This document shows positions 44,967 through 55,941 of a stretch of 64,000 nt of DNA, piece after piece; positions within the stretch are counted from its first letter, which is position 1, and every line of letters starts with the position of its first letter. The translations under genes and the position numbers were made by a program. Origin of the DNA: Reticulitermes speratus (lineage: Eukaryota; Arthropoda; Insecta; Blattodea; Rhinotermitidae); the NCBI GenBank assembly GCA_021186555.1, contig JAJKFL010000237.1:42020483-42084482 (forward strand), written 5' to 3'. The notes under the pieces were generated by a model. The model did no database searches. It worked only from the letters and a program-made list of their open reading frames with translations, and had not been told where the DNA came from.

Positions 44967-46678
44967 TGTATTTATGTGTTTTGTGTGGATCTCAGAACAA
45001 ACAGCGATTATTTCACTGTACAGCATTAACTGACTGGTTTGTATAACTGAGACGGAGTGTGTTTACTGCGCGGTACGGACTGTATTTATGTGTTTTGTGT
45101 GTATCTCAGAACAAACAGCGATTATTTCACTGTACAACATTAACTGACTGGTTTGTATAACTGAGACGGAGTGTGTTTACTGCGCGGTACGGACTGTATT
45201 TATGTGTTTTGTGTGGATCTCAGAACAAACAGCGATTATTTCACTGTACAGCATTAACTGACTGGTTTGTATAACTGAGACGGAGTGTGTTTACTGCGCG
45301 GTACGAACTGTATTTATGTGTTTTGTGTGGATCTCAGAACAAACAGCGATTATTTCACTGTACAACATTAACTGACTGGTTTGTATAACTGAGACGGAGT
45401 GTGTTTACTGCGCGGTACGGACTGTATTTATGTGTTTTGTGTGGATCTCAGAACAAACAGCGATTATTTCACTGTACAACATTAACTGACTGGTTTGTAT
45501 AACTGAGACGGAGTGTGTTTACTGCGCGGTACGGACTGTATTTATGTGTTTTGTGTGGATCTCAGAACAAACAGCGATTATTTCACTGTACAGCATTAAC
45601 TGACTGGTTTGTGTAACTGAGATGGAGTGTGTTTACTGCGCGGTACGGACTGTATTTATGTGTTTTGTGTGGATCTCAGAACAAACAGCGATTATTTCAC
45701 TGTACAACATTAACTGACTGGTTTGTATAACTGAGACGGAGTGTGTTTACTGCGCGGTACGGACTGTATTTATGTGTTTTGTGTGGATCTCAGAACAAAC
45801 AGCGATTATTTCACTGTACAACATTAACTGACTGGTTTGTATAACTGAGACGGAGTGTGTTTACTGCGCGGTACGGACTGTATTTATGTGTTTTGTGTGG
45901 ATCTCAGAACAAACAGCGATTATTTCACTGTACAACATTAACTGACTGGTTTGTATAACTGAGACGGAGTGTGTTTACTGCGCGGTACGGACTGTATTTA
46001 TGTGTTTTGTGTGGATCTCAGAACAAACAGCGATTATTTCACTGTACAGCATTAACTGACTGGTTTGTGTAACTGAGATGGAGTGTGTTTACTGCGCGGT
46101 ACGGACTGTATTTATGTGTTTTGTGTGGATCTCAGAACAAACAGCGATTATTTCACTGTACAACATTAACTGACTGGTTTGTATAACTGAGACGGAGTGT
46201 GTTTACTGCGCGGTACGGACTGTATTTATGTGTTTTGTGTGGATCTCAGAACAAACAGCGATTATTTCACTGTACAACATTAACTGACTGGTTTGTATAA
46301 CTGAGACGGAGTGTGTTTACTGCGCGGTACGGACTGTATTTATGTGTTTTGTGTGGATCTCAGAACAAACAGCGATTATTTCACTGTACAACATTAACTG
46401 ACTGGTTTGTATAACTGAGACGGAGTGTGTTTACTGCGCGGTACGGACTGTATTTATGTGTTTTGTGTGGATCTCAGAACAAACAGCGATTATTTCACTG
46501 TACAGCATTAACTGACTGGTTTGTGTAACTGAGATGGAGTGTGTTTACTGCGCGGTACGGACTGTATTTATGTGTTTTGTGTGGATCTCAGAACAAACAG
46601 CGATTATTTCACTGTACAACATTAACTGACTGGTTTGTATAACTGAGACGGAGTGTGTTTACTGCGCGGTACGTTCTG
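44967..46678 (+). repeat. 114-bp minisatellite array D, 15 units
   Basis: Units are nearly identical. A marked variant (CAGCATT with GTGTAACTGAGATGG) recurs at 45611, 46067 and 46523, exactly 456 bp apart, so the right part is a 4-unit higher-order repeat. Confidence 0.98.
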
Positions 46679-46814
46679 AATATTTATAATTCAGGTTATT
46701 CATAGTGTTCGAAGTTTCATAAACAAACAAACTGTGCACAACACGCCGTGTAGTCATAGAGCTGTGACCTCCCAGCCCCGTCAGCTGTACACACAGTACC
46801 TCCACCAATAATAA
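46679..46814 (+). repeat. Right flank of cassette D and spacer
   Basis: From GTACGTTCTGAATATTTATA through ATTCAGGTTATTCATAGTG to about 46730 the sequence aligns with the flank of array G. No clear terminal repeat is seen; after that the sequence is unassigned. Confidence 0.45.
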
Positions 46815-47000
46815 CTCGATCAGCTAGTCAATAAATTCCCCAACCTTAAGTAACCCGTGTTTCTCACACACAGCCGTACACTAGGTCCTACCCTGACTGC
46901 AGTCCACCTCCTAACACCATACATCTACAACATACAGTTTAATATTATCCTTACATCATGTCTTTGTCTTCAAGGTGGTCTCAATTCTTCAAGTTTTGTA
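46815..47000 (-). mobile_element. LINE 3' end, reverse orientation, decayed
   Basis: On +: CGATCAGCTAGTCAATAAAT, TCCCCAACCTTAAGTAACCC, CCTGACTGCAGTCCACC, TTTAATATTATCCTTACATC and TTCAAGGTGGTCTCA. It follows the LINE 3' layout with many changes, one of the oldest copies here. Confidence 0.65.
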
Positions 47001-47944
47001 ACGTATCATGTTTAGATGCCTTTGGCCTCGCTTGTGTCTCTGTGTGTACTGAGGTTAAACGAACTAAGTTAACTGTAAAGTGACCGCCAAATTTTGCGAA
47101 AAGTGTTGCAGTGTTGTAATGGCAATACTAGGTTTTATGAGTCCACCGAAATCTCCGGCTCGCCTGTAGTTTATATGACATCCAAGAACCAATTAGTCTT
47201 CAGAACTGCCCAAGGTATCTCCTTGAGGGACTGCAATATCCTTAAACGTGAGGACGAACTGAATCCTAAGGAACAGACTTTTCTATTTGCTGCAGAACCA
47301 ATCAGGGCCTTAAGCCTTATTCCTCAATTATGTTTTCTTTTTGTGTGTTTTTTTTTTGTTCCTACGCAGCCGATACGAGGGATTGTGGAATTGTTCTCCC
47401 CCCCCCCCCGAACCCCCCCGCCCCCTCACCAAACTACCCTCGCCTTTCAGTATAATTCAATCCTTCACTGAAATGGAACATCTGGTCGGTCTAGCGTTAT
47501 ATTGAAGCCTTTCTCTCCCCCATAACACCATCTCCCCCATAACACCATCTCCACTCATTCTTCTCTATTTATTGTTTTCATACCAATCACTCTTCATCCT
47601 TTTTCTCCTTATAACCTACTCCGTTGTTCCCAGACATGATTTGTTATCGTTCTTATCTCCTTCCTCTTCACATACGTCAAACTTTACTATCCTTAGCTCT
47701 TTGAAGCCTGAAAAGAGGAAGCTGAATGTTGGTGGCGAAGGGAGGAGGTGGGAAACGTTACGATATTGAAAGTGGACTGAAACATTACGACTTTGAGGGT
47801 TTCGTAACGGTTCCCGCTTGTCCTTATGGCAGGGGACTGAAGAAGGTAGAATCAAGTGAAGAAACTGGCTGTATTTGGGGTGAACTTTGATTTTGTTATT
47901 AGGTTGAGGGGGTGTATGAGAGGAATTCAGCTCCATCCTCACAA
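47001..47944. other. Possible unique sequence with a weak 125-codon frame
   Basis: The frame at 47094-47468 (+) contains YMTSKNQLVFRTAQGISL and NPKEQTFLFAAEPIR before running into a poly-T and C-rich tract. I do not recognise it and it is not a repeat in this window, so it could be a decayed exon or transposon piece, or chance. A C-rich run at 47397-47425 has G-quadruplex potential on minus. Confidence 0.2.
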
Positions 47945-50900
47945 GAAACACACTGCGTACCATTACAAAATCAGACGATTAATGTTGTAGGGGGAAATAA
48001 TCGCTGTTTGTTCTGAGATCCACACAAAACACATAAATACAGTCCGTACCGCGCAGTAAACACACTCCGTCTCAGTTAACAAACCAGTCAGTTAATGTTG
48101 TACAGTGAAATAATCGCTGTTTGTTCTGAGATCCACACAAAACACATAAATACAGTCCGTACCGCGCAGTAAACACACTCCGTCTCAGTTATACAAACCA
48201 GTCAGTTAATGTTGTACAGTGAAATAATCGCTGTTTGTTCTGAGATCCACACAAAACACATAAATACAGTCCGTACCGCGCAGTAAACACACTCCGTCTC
48301 AGTTATACAAACCAGTCAGTTAATGTTGTACAGTGAAATAATCGCTGTTTGTTCTGAGATCCACACAAAACACATAAATACAGTCCGTACCGCGCAGTAA
48401 ACACACTCCGTCTCAGTTATACAAACCAGTCAGTTAATGTTGTACAGTGAAATAATCGCTGTTTGTTCTGAGATCCACACAAAACACATAAATACAGTCC
48501 GTACCGCGCAGTAAACACACTCCGTCTCAGTTATACAAACCAGTCAGTTAATGTCGTACAGTGAAATAATCGCTGTTTGTTCTGAGATCCACACAAAACA
48601 CATAAATACAGTCCGTACCGCGCAGTAAACACACTCCGTCTCAGTTATACAAACCAGTCAGTTAATGTTGTACAGTGAAATAATCGCTGTTTGTTCTGAG
48701 ATCCACACAAAACACATAAATACAGTCCGTACCGCGCAGTAAACACACTCCGTCTCAGTTATACAAACCAGTCAGTTAATGTTGTACAGTGAAATAATCG
48801 CTGTTTGTTCTGAGATCCACACAAAACACATAAATACAGTCCGTACCGCGCAGTAAACACACTCCGTCTCAGTTATACAAACCAGTCAGTTAATGTTGTA
48901 CAGTGAAATAATCGCTGTTTGTTCTGAGATCCACACAAAACACATAAATACAGTCCGTACCGCGCAGTAAACACACTCCATCTCAGTTATACAAACCAGT
49001 CAGTTAATGTTGTACAGTGAAATAATCGCTGTTTGTTCTGAGATCCACACAAAACACATAAATACAGTCCGTACCGCGCAGTAAACACACTCCGTCTCAG
49101 TTATACAAACCGTCAGTTAATGTTGTACAGTGAAATAATCGCTGTTTGTTCTGAGATCCACACAAAACACATAAATACAGTCCGTACCGCGCAGTAAACA
49201 CACTCCGTCTCAGTTATACAAACCAGTCAGTTAATGTTGTACAGTGAAATAATCGCTGTTTGTTCTGAGATCCACACAAAACACATAAATACAGTCCGTA
49301 CCGCGCAGTAAACACACTCCGTCTCAGTTATACAAACCAGTCAGTTAATGTTGTACAGTGAAATAATCGCTGTTTGTTCTGAGATCCACACAAAACACAT
49401 AAATACAGTCCGTACCGCGCAGTAAACACACTCCGTCTCAGTTATACAAACCAGTCAATTAATGTTGTACAGTGAAATAATCGCTGTTTGTTCTGAGATC
49501 CACACAAAACACATAAATACAGTCCGTACCGCGCAGTAAACACACTCCGTCTCAGTTATACAAACCAGTCAATTAATGTTGTACAGTGAAATAATCGCTG
49601 TTTGTTCTGAGATCCACACAAAACACATAAATACAGTCCGTACCGCGCAGTAAACACACTCCGTCTCAGTTATACAAACCAGTCAGTTAATGTTGTACAG
49701 TGAAATAATCGCTGTTTGTTCTGAGATCCACACAAAACACATAAATACAGTCCGTACCGCGCAGTAAACACACTCCGTCTCAGTTATACAAACCAGTCAG
49801 TTAATGTTGTACAGTGAAATAATCGCTGTTTTATCTGAGATCCACACAAAACACATAAATACAGTCCGTACCGCGCAGTAAACACACTCCGTCTGAGTTA
49901 TACAAACCAGTCAGTTAATGTTGTACAGTGAAATAATCGCTGTTTGTTCTGAGATCCACACAAAACACATAAATACAGTCCGTACCGCGCAGTAAACACA
50001 CTCCGTCTCAGTTATACAAACCAGTCAGTTAATGTTGTACAGTGAAATAATCGCTGTTTGTTCTGAGATCCACACAAAACACATAATAATACAGTCCGTA
50101 CCGCGCAGTAAACACACTCCGTCTCAGTTATACAAACCAGTCAGTTAATGTTGTACAGTGAAATAATCGCTGTTTGTTTTGAGATCCACACAAAACACAT
50201 AAATACAGTCCGTACCGCGCAGTAAACACACTCCGTCTCAGTTATACAAACCAGTCAGTTAATGTTGTACAGTGAAATAATCGCTGTTTGTTCTGAGATA
50301 CACACAAAACACATAAATACAGTCCGTACCGCGCAGTAAACACACTACGTCTCAGTTATACAAACCAGTCAATTAATGTTGTACAGTGAAATAATCGCTG
50401 CTTGTTCTGAGATCCACACAAAACACATAAATACAGTCCGTACCGCGCAGTAAACACACTCCGTCTTAGTTATACAAACCAGTCAGTTAATGTTGTACAG
50501 TGAAATAATCGCTGTTTGTTTTGAGATCCACACAAAACACATAAATACAGTCCGTACCGCGCAGTAAACACACTCCGTCTCAGTTATACAAACCAGTCAG
50601 TTAATGTTGTACAGTGAAATAATCGCTGTTTGTTCTGAGATCCACACAAAACACATAAATACAGTCCGTACCGCGCAGTAAACACACTCCGTCTCAGTTA
50701 TACAAACCATTCAGTTAATGTTGTACAGTGAAATAATCGCTGTTTGTTCTGAGATCCACACAAAACACATAAATACAGTCCGTACCGCGCAGTAAACACA
50801 CTCCGTCTGAGTTATACAAACCAGTCAGTTAATGTTGTACAGTGAAATAATCGCTGTTTGTTCTGAGATCCACACAAAACACATAAATACAGTCCGTACC

Positions 50901-51115
50901 GCGCAGTAAACACACTCCGTCTCAGTTATACAAACCAGTCAGTTAATGTTGTACAGTGAAATAATCGCTGTTTGTTCTGAGATCCACACAAAACACATAA
51001 ATACAGTCCGTACCGCGCAGTAAACATACTCCGTCTCAGTTATACAAACCAGTCAGTTAATGCTGTACAGTGAAATAATCGCTGTTTGTTCTGAGATCCA
51101 CACAAAACACATAAA
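47945..51115 (-). repeat. 114-bp minisatellite array E, about 27 units (largest)
   Basis: Reverse complement of the standard unit. Most units are identical to within one base over 3.1 kb. At the left (far) edge the last unit degenerates (GTGTGTTTCTTGTGAGGATG-GAGCTGAAT on minus), which fits the flank rule GTACGGACTGAAT. Confidence 0.97.
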
Positions 51116-51194
51116 TACACTGTGTGGGCAGAACGTAGAATTTGTGAATGTTAAACTGGTGGTACATATAGTAACCACTGAGCTTTAATGGTTG
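51116..51194 (-). repeat. Cassette leader, copy E
   Basis: On minus: TCAACCATTAAAGCTCAG, hairpin GTGGTTAC-TATAT-GTACCAC, CAGTTTAACATTCACAAATT, CTACGTTCTGCCCACACAG, then the array. Confidence 0.75.
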
Positions 51195-51573
51195 ATTCTC
51201 TCTAATTATAGTACTTCATCGACTGGTTATGTGAGTAAATGATTAGTGCGATATGCGATTCCAGTCTTCGGCAGTTTGATACACTGTTGCTTTTGGAAAT
51301 CTGCCGACGTTTAGGAGGTATCTACTGCGTCCATCTTCAGGGCAGTTCTGCCGTACCATTCTACAAGAAGTAAAATTACAGAAGCCGGCAGTTTTAAAGT
51401 GACTCACTGTCTGTTTCGTGACACATGACTTTAACAGACGCAGTGAATGAGCGGGTTACTGTAGCGGTACTGGGGAGGCACATCGTATCTGATCAAAGTT
51501 ACAGTTGTCACGACAGACATATTTATCAACTGAGTGAGTCCGTCTACGCCAATGCCAGTGTATAATTTACAAT
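51195..51573. other. Spacer with a MITE core
   Basis: CTGCCGACGTTTAGGAGG and CTGCGTCCATCTTCAGGGCA at about 51302-51345 match the MITE-family core (best copy 52355-52486, reverse). Clear ends are not found. The rest is unassigned. Confidence 0.45.
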
Positions 51574-51836
51574 ATTTTTTTTTCCAATGGCTCGACAGCC
51601 CCTTGGGGGCCTAGGCCGCCTCATTTGCCGAGGCTTCACGATCACACTCAGACACACCACACTCGGTAGGACTCCTCTGGACGAGTGATCAGCCCGACGC
51701 AGAGAGTTCTACTTGACAACACACAACACTCTCAAGAGACAGACATCCATGCCCTAGGCGGGATTAGAACCCGTAATCCCAGTAAGCGAGCGGCCGTAGT
51801 CCCACGCCTTAGACCGCGCGGCCATTGGGATCGGCA
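51574..51836 (-). mobile_element. SINE family 3, reverse orientation, full length
   Basis: On + it begins with a T-run (the A tail), CCAATGGCTCGACAGCCCC, then CACGATCACACTCAGACAC, the B-box complement GCGGGATTAGAACCCGTAAT and the A-box complement CCTTAGACCGCGCGGCC. Flanks AATTTACAATAT (left) and AACTTAAAATAT (right) may be a target-site duplication with two mismatches. Confidence 0.85.
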
Positions 51837-51884
51837 ACTTAAAATATACCACGGCCGTTTATTCTTCATTCATCTTCATAGGCT

Positions 51885-52160
51885 GATAGACCCAGATTTG
51901 AATCCCGACAAGGGTTGGGATCTTTAATTGCTGAACCACTTTGTTCTTATTGGCTCTGGGCCCCACCCAAATTTCTTATTGGCTCTGGGCCCCACCCAAA
52001 GTTCTTATTGGCTCTGGGCCCCACCCAAAATTTTCACCGGTGGCAAAGCAGCTGAGGTGTGAAGGTGACAACTACCTTCCTTCTAGTGCCGAGGTTGAGA
52101 ATGCATGGAATTATACCTCCACTCTCCAATACGCCTCACGGCGTGGTGCCTAATTAAACA
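51885..52160 (+). mobile_element. SINE family 4, 5'-truncated, with internal triplication
   Basis: Starts near a B-box relic (GATTTGAATCCCGACAAGG), contains three tandem 29-bp copies of TTCTTATTGGCTCTGGGCCC-CACCCAAA (51943-52030), then ACCGGTGGCAAAGCAG and the family tail CCTCACGGCGTGGTGCC-TAATTAAACAC, shared with 33578-33864. Confidence 0.7.
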
Positions 52161-52354
52161 CAAGTACAACTTTACCTTAATTTCATTTAGCGTAAGTAGA
52201 CGATCGTCATTCAGTTCTGAACTGCGTGATTTTACTCGGGATTATCTGAGAATTTGGCGTTTCCAAATAGACTTTCCTGGCCCCAAATAACAAATAAATT
52301 CCCAGTCCTTCTATGTACTTAGGTTTACAATTTGTATTGTGATCTTATAGGTTA
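52161..52354. other. Short spacer
   Basis: Nothing recognised. Confidence 0.2.
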
Positions 52355-52486
52355 TGACTCCGTGTAATTTGGTAGGCGGGTTCAACCCTTAGGAAGCAAT
52401 GTTATACCAACAGTTAAGTCCTGAAGATGGAGGCAGTTTGGTCCTCTGTAACGTTGGTAGTCACCTACCAGACTAGACGGCCTCAT
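52355..52486. mobile_element. MITE of the TGACGCCGTG family, with core
   Basis: Ends TGACTCCGTGTAATTTGGTA-GG and (reverse complement of right) TGAGGCCGTCTAGTCTGGTA-GG. The inside on minus has ACCAACGTTACAGAGGACC and TGCCTCCATCTTCAGGAC. This copy ties the terminal repeats to the core seen alone near 22906, 29616, 38440, 43770 and 51303. Confidence 0.75.
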
Positions 52487-52759
52487 AATACAGCATATTT
52501 GAGTATGTATCTTGACTGCAGTAACTTAGACCAGTAAAACGTCTGTGAGGTCCTGCAAAAAAAAAATTGGGCCGCAGACCGGGGGGAAATAAGGCTACAG
52601 AGCTTTGAAATTTCCAAACGTGTTGAAATTTTTAATCTGAAACGTCCAAGTCACCTTTTCCAAGGCCTATGGCCTATGGCCTATGGCCTGGACCTCTCTG
52701 GTGCCCCCATAAGTTCACTGTTACCTGAAACGAATTGTCAGACCAGCTGTTTAAAATCG
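52487..52759. other. Spacer
   Basis: Contains a small GGCCTAT triplication at 52668-52688; nothing else is recognised. Confidence 0.3.
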
Positions 52760-52965
52760 CCGTGCCACGGCTCAGGCGGTTAGTCGCTGACCTCTCACCG
52801 CGGAGACCCGGGTTCGATCCGGGATCAGCCCATGTGGGATTTGTGGTGGACAAAGTGGCACTGTGACAGGTTTCTCCCCAGTACTTGGGTTTTCCCCTGT
52901 CAATTTCATTCCACCGGTGCTCCATTACTTTGAAAAGCGAAAAAACTAATTATCTTCATCACAGG
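52760..52965 (+). mobile_element. SINE family 2, best copy
   Basis: The A box is GTGCCACGGCTCAGGCGG, the B box GGGTTCGATCCGGGATC, followed by ATTTGTGGTGGACAAAGTGG, CAGGTTTCTCCCCAGTACTT and TTTCATTCCACCGGTGCTCC. The head is tRNA-like but continues into a non-tRNA body. Other copies: 755-903, 40230-40380, 53975-54150. Confidence 0.87.
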
Positions 52966-53874
52966 GTTAAAAAATAAGCCTCAAGGCTGCGTTGCGTCCG
53001 TAGTATCTGCTGCGGGGCCCTTAAAAAAAAACTGTTTAAAAATCCGTGTGGGGATAGAGTCTAAAGTTTGTGGGTGGGGGGGGGTACAGATGGTACATTG
53101 CCCTCTGTCTAGTAACCGTGGTTGATTTTGAATTATGTAAATTTTTATTTTAGGTCGTGCGTTGTTTAACATTGCTATTGAATTCTTTTTTTGTATTTGC
53201 CATTAAGGACGGTTATCCTGAGAGTGAGGATCTGTCGTGTCGTGTTGTCCTAATTCCTGAATCTGGTAATTTTCACTGAATTCCGCTTTTCGATGTACTG
53301 CCGCTGCGTTACCCTTAATTTGGTGTTTATTAACGACATTCCTGTTCATTTAGGATATTAATTGGAGTTACTTATGGCAATTTTTTTTATTATCCTGAAG
53401 AAATTATCCTGGAAAGTTTGTAATTTAATAATATGCGTGTGTGCTGCGTGGCCCCAGGCGGGTGAGGCCTATGTCAATATGAACTGGAGTCGGGATTTGT
53501 GTATAATTACTGCGAAATTAATATGAATTGTGAAGGATTTACTTCACGCAGCGTAATGTCGCCTCAGTGTGCTGTTTGCTTTACGCAGAAAGTAGCAAAT
53601 GTGTGCTTTGTAAACAAATTTTGAATCGAATATCATCCCAAGATATTTTGTTCCCTGTTCCAATCTGTGTTTGCATTAAAAATTTTGATTGGCTGAATAT
53701 TGCTGTGGTAGTCACGTAGGCATTTAGAAAATGAAGTGATATTGGATTTGTCAGTATTAATCTCCATTCTCCATTCCTGGAACCAGCAGTCGCTGTATTT
53801 AGGCTGCCTGACCTAACAGTGCTGCCTCTGTCGGCATAAATTGCAACTACTGCATTGTGCAGAACGCAAATTGA
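52966..53874. other. About 0.9 kb without recognised features
   Basis: A poly-A run and a G-run near 53075-53085; otherwise AT-rich unassigned sequence. Frames are below 65 codons. Confidence 0.3.
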
Positions 53875-53947
53875 ATCTGTAGGCAGAACGTAGCAATATT
53901 TATTATCAGCGTGGTGGTAATTCCAGTTACCAATGAGCTTCAGAATG
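53875..53947 (-). repeat. Cassette leader, copy J (solo, diverged)
   Basis: On minus: GAAGCTCATTGGTAACTGG, AATTACCACCACGCTGATAA and TTGCTACGTTCTGCCTACAG. The hairpin arms have changed but still pair (TGGTAA/TTACCA). No minisatellite is attached. Confidence 0.5.
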
Positions 53948-53974
53948 CTAACAATTTGAAGTAGCTTACCGTAT

Positions 53975-54150
53975 CATAACACAAGCTGTTAGTCGCCGTC
54001 TTATTCCTAGGTTCGATCTCTAAACCAGTGTCCAATTGCGATGGACACAGTGGCACAGGGATAAGACATTTCTTCTAGTTCCTCGGGTATTCCCCGACAT
54101 TGGCATTCCAAAAATGCTCCATATTAATTAATTAATTAATTAATTATATA
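53975..54150 (+). mobile_element. SINE family 2, degraded, with (ATTA)n tail
   Basis: Remnants TAGGTTCGATCTCTAAACC (B box), TGGACACAGTGGCACAGGG, TTCTAGTTCCTCGGGTATTC and CATTCCAAAAATGCTCC follow the family order; the element ends in (ATTA)n at 54122-54148. Confidence 0.6.
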
Positions 54151-54804
54151 TTTATAGACGCTGAATAATCATAACAATTGTCAGCGTCGATAAATAAACA
54201 CCCTTAAACAACAGAAGGACCCACCTATTTCGCCCGCTAATAAAGATCAGTGTAACAGCACTGAACTCCGTTCGATGTATCGATGTGTCGACTCTGTTGA
54301 CGCGGTAGGCTCAGGTGGCTGATTGATTTGTCACGTGTTTACGTAAACAGACCGCGGAGCTGTGCTTTGTTTGGTGTGATACAGTCACAAGTTGGTGCTG
54401 GCGTTCTTTACTGTCCTCGATTATAAAGCTGGTTCACGCATGCGTAGTGTTTCAACACCGGACGTGCACAAGAAACACAATCGAATTCCAACAGCGCTAA
54501 TAAAAAAACGAGCGGGAAATTGGCGCTATGACCTGTCACCAGCGGGGCCGTATTTAAGCGTGTTGTGGCCCCCCAAACTGTGACATTTAAGGGGTCGCTT
54601 CCCCCTCCATTAAATTTTAGGTTTAGTAGTTTTTCCTGCTTGTCGAAGGGCGCCTACACAGTGCTACGACTGCTGTTACAGGTGGCCCCACTGAGGCCCA
54701 AAGCTGCAGCTTGTCTAGCTTATGCGTAAATCCGGCCCTGGACAAGAGGCGCAAAGTGTTTCACATTTTGTGCACAAGGATCGCTAATCATAGGCACGTC
54801 CAGT
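54151..54804. other. Spacer
   Basis: About 650 bp; a 63-codon frame has no recognisable domain. No repeat is recognised. Confidence 0.3.
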
Positions 54805-55482
54805 ACTCTAGAGCAAAGTGGTTGATTCTAGATCACAGTGGTTGATTCTAGAGCACAGTGGTTGATTCTAGAGAACAGTGGTTGATTCTAGAGCACAGTG
54901 GTTGATTCTAGAGCACAGTTGTTGCTCTAGAGCACAGTGGTTGATTCTAGAGCACTGTGGTTGATTCTAGAACACAGTGGTTGTTTCTAGAGCACATTGG
55001 TTGATTCTAGAGCACAGTGGTTGATTCTAGATCACAGTGGTTGGTTCTAGAGCACAGTGGTTGATTCTAGAGAACAGTGGTTGATTCTAGAGCACAGTGG
55101 TTGATTCTAGAGCACAGTCGTTGCTCTAGAGCACAGTGGTTGATTCTAGAGCACTGTGGTTGATTCTAGAACACAGTGATTGTTTCTAGAGCACATTGGT
55201 TGATTCTAGAGCACAGTGGTTGATTCTAGAACACAGTGGTTGATTCTAGAGCAAAGTGGTTGATTCTAGAGCACAGTGGTTGATTCTAGAGCACAGTGGT
55301 TGATTATAGAGCACAGTGGTTGTTTCTAGAGCACAGTGGTTGTTTCTAGAGCACAGTGGTTGATTCTAGAGCACAGTGGTTGTTTCTAGAGAACTGGTTG
55401 ATTCTAGAGCACAGTGGTTAATTCTAGAGCACAGTGGTTGATTCTAGAGCACAGTGGTTAATTCTAGAGTACAGTGGTTGAT
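54805..55482. repeat. 20-bp minisatellite (GTGGTTGATTCTAGAGCACA), about 33 units
   Basis: Each unit holds TCTAGA. Rare variants (GTTGCTCTAGAGC, GAGCACTG, AGCACATTGG) occur in the same order at about 54921-55010 and 55120-55205, 199 bp apart, so a 10-unit block was duplicated. Confidence 0.95.
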
Positions 55483-55679
55483 AAATGCTCTACTGTTTGA
55501 CATCGAAACAGCCTCTTAAGGTGGATCATTCCGCTGTGTTATAAGCACTAACACAATAACACCGACTACCACATCTGTCCAACACAACATACGAGTATGG
55601 CCCAGCTACATCTTTCGGCTTTTCAACAAGTCAACATTCGACTGCGCCGAAATTTTACAGCTTAATTGCAACTGTTAAG
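55483..55679. other. Short spacer
   Basis: Nothing recognised. Confidence 0.2.
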
Positions 55680-55745
55680 TCTTGTATCATGCACCTCCCA
55701 TCTACCCACACGTACTACATGTCTCACCCATCTCATACTTCTCGA
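55680..55745 (-). mobile_element. LINE fragment
   Basis: ATGCACCTCCCATCTACCCA, CACGTACTACATGTCTCACC and CATCTCATACTTCTCGA match the LINE at 35695-35745 (GCACCTCTCCCCTCACCCAT, ACGTGCTACATGCACCGCCC). Only ~65 bp is kept, ending at the 114-bp unit. Confidence 0.55.
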
Positions 55746-55932
55746 TACCGCGCAGTAAACACACTCCGTATCACTTATACAAACCAGTCAGTTAATGTTG
55801 TACATTGAAATAATGGCTGTTTGTTCTGAAATCCACACAAAACACATAAATACACTGTGTGGGCAGAACGTAGAATTGTTGAATGTTGAACATGGTGGTA
55901 CGTATAGTAACCACTGGGCTTTAGAGGTTTAA
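55746..55932 (-). mobile_element. Cassette F': one 114-bp unit plus leader
   Basis: A single unit (55746-55848) is followed by a leader (55849-55932) that on minus starts TTAAACCTCTAAAGCCCAG with the hairpin GTGGTTACTATACGTACCAC. The leader start lies about 10 bp from array F, so this is a one-unit cassette inserted at or into the edge of another. Confidence 0.7.
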
Positions 55933-55941
55933 TATACATTG

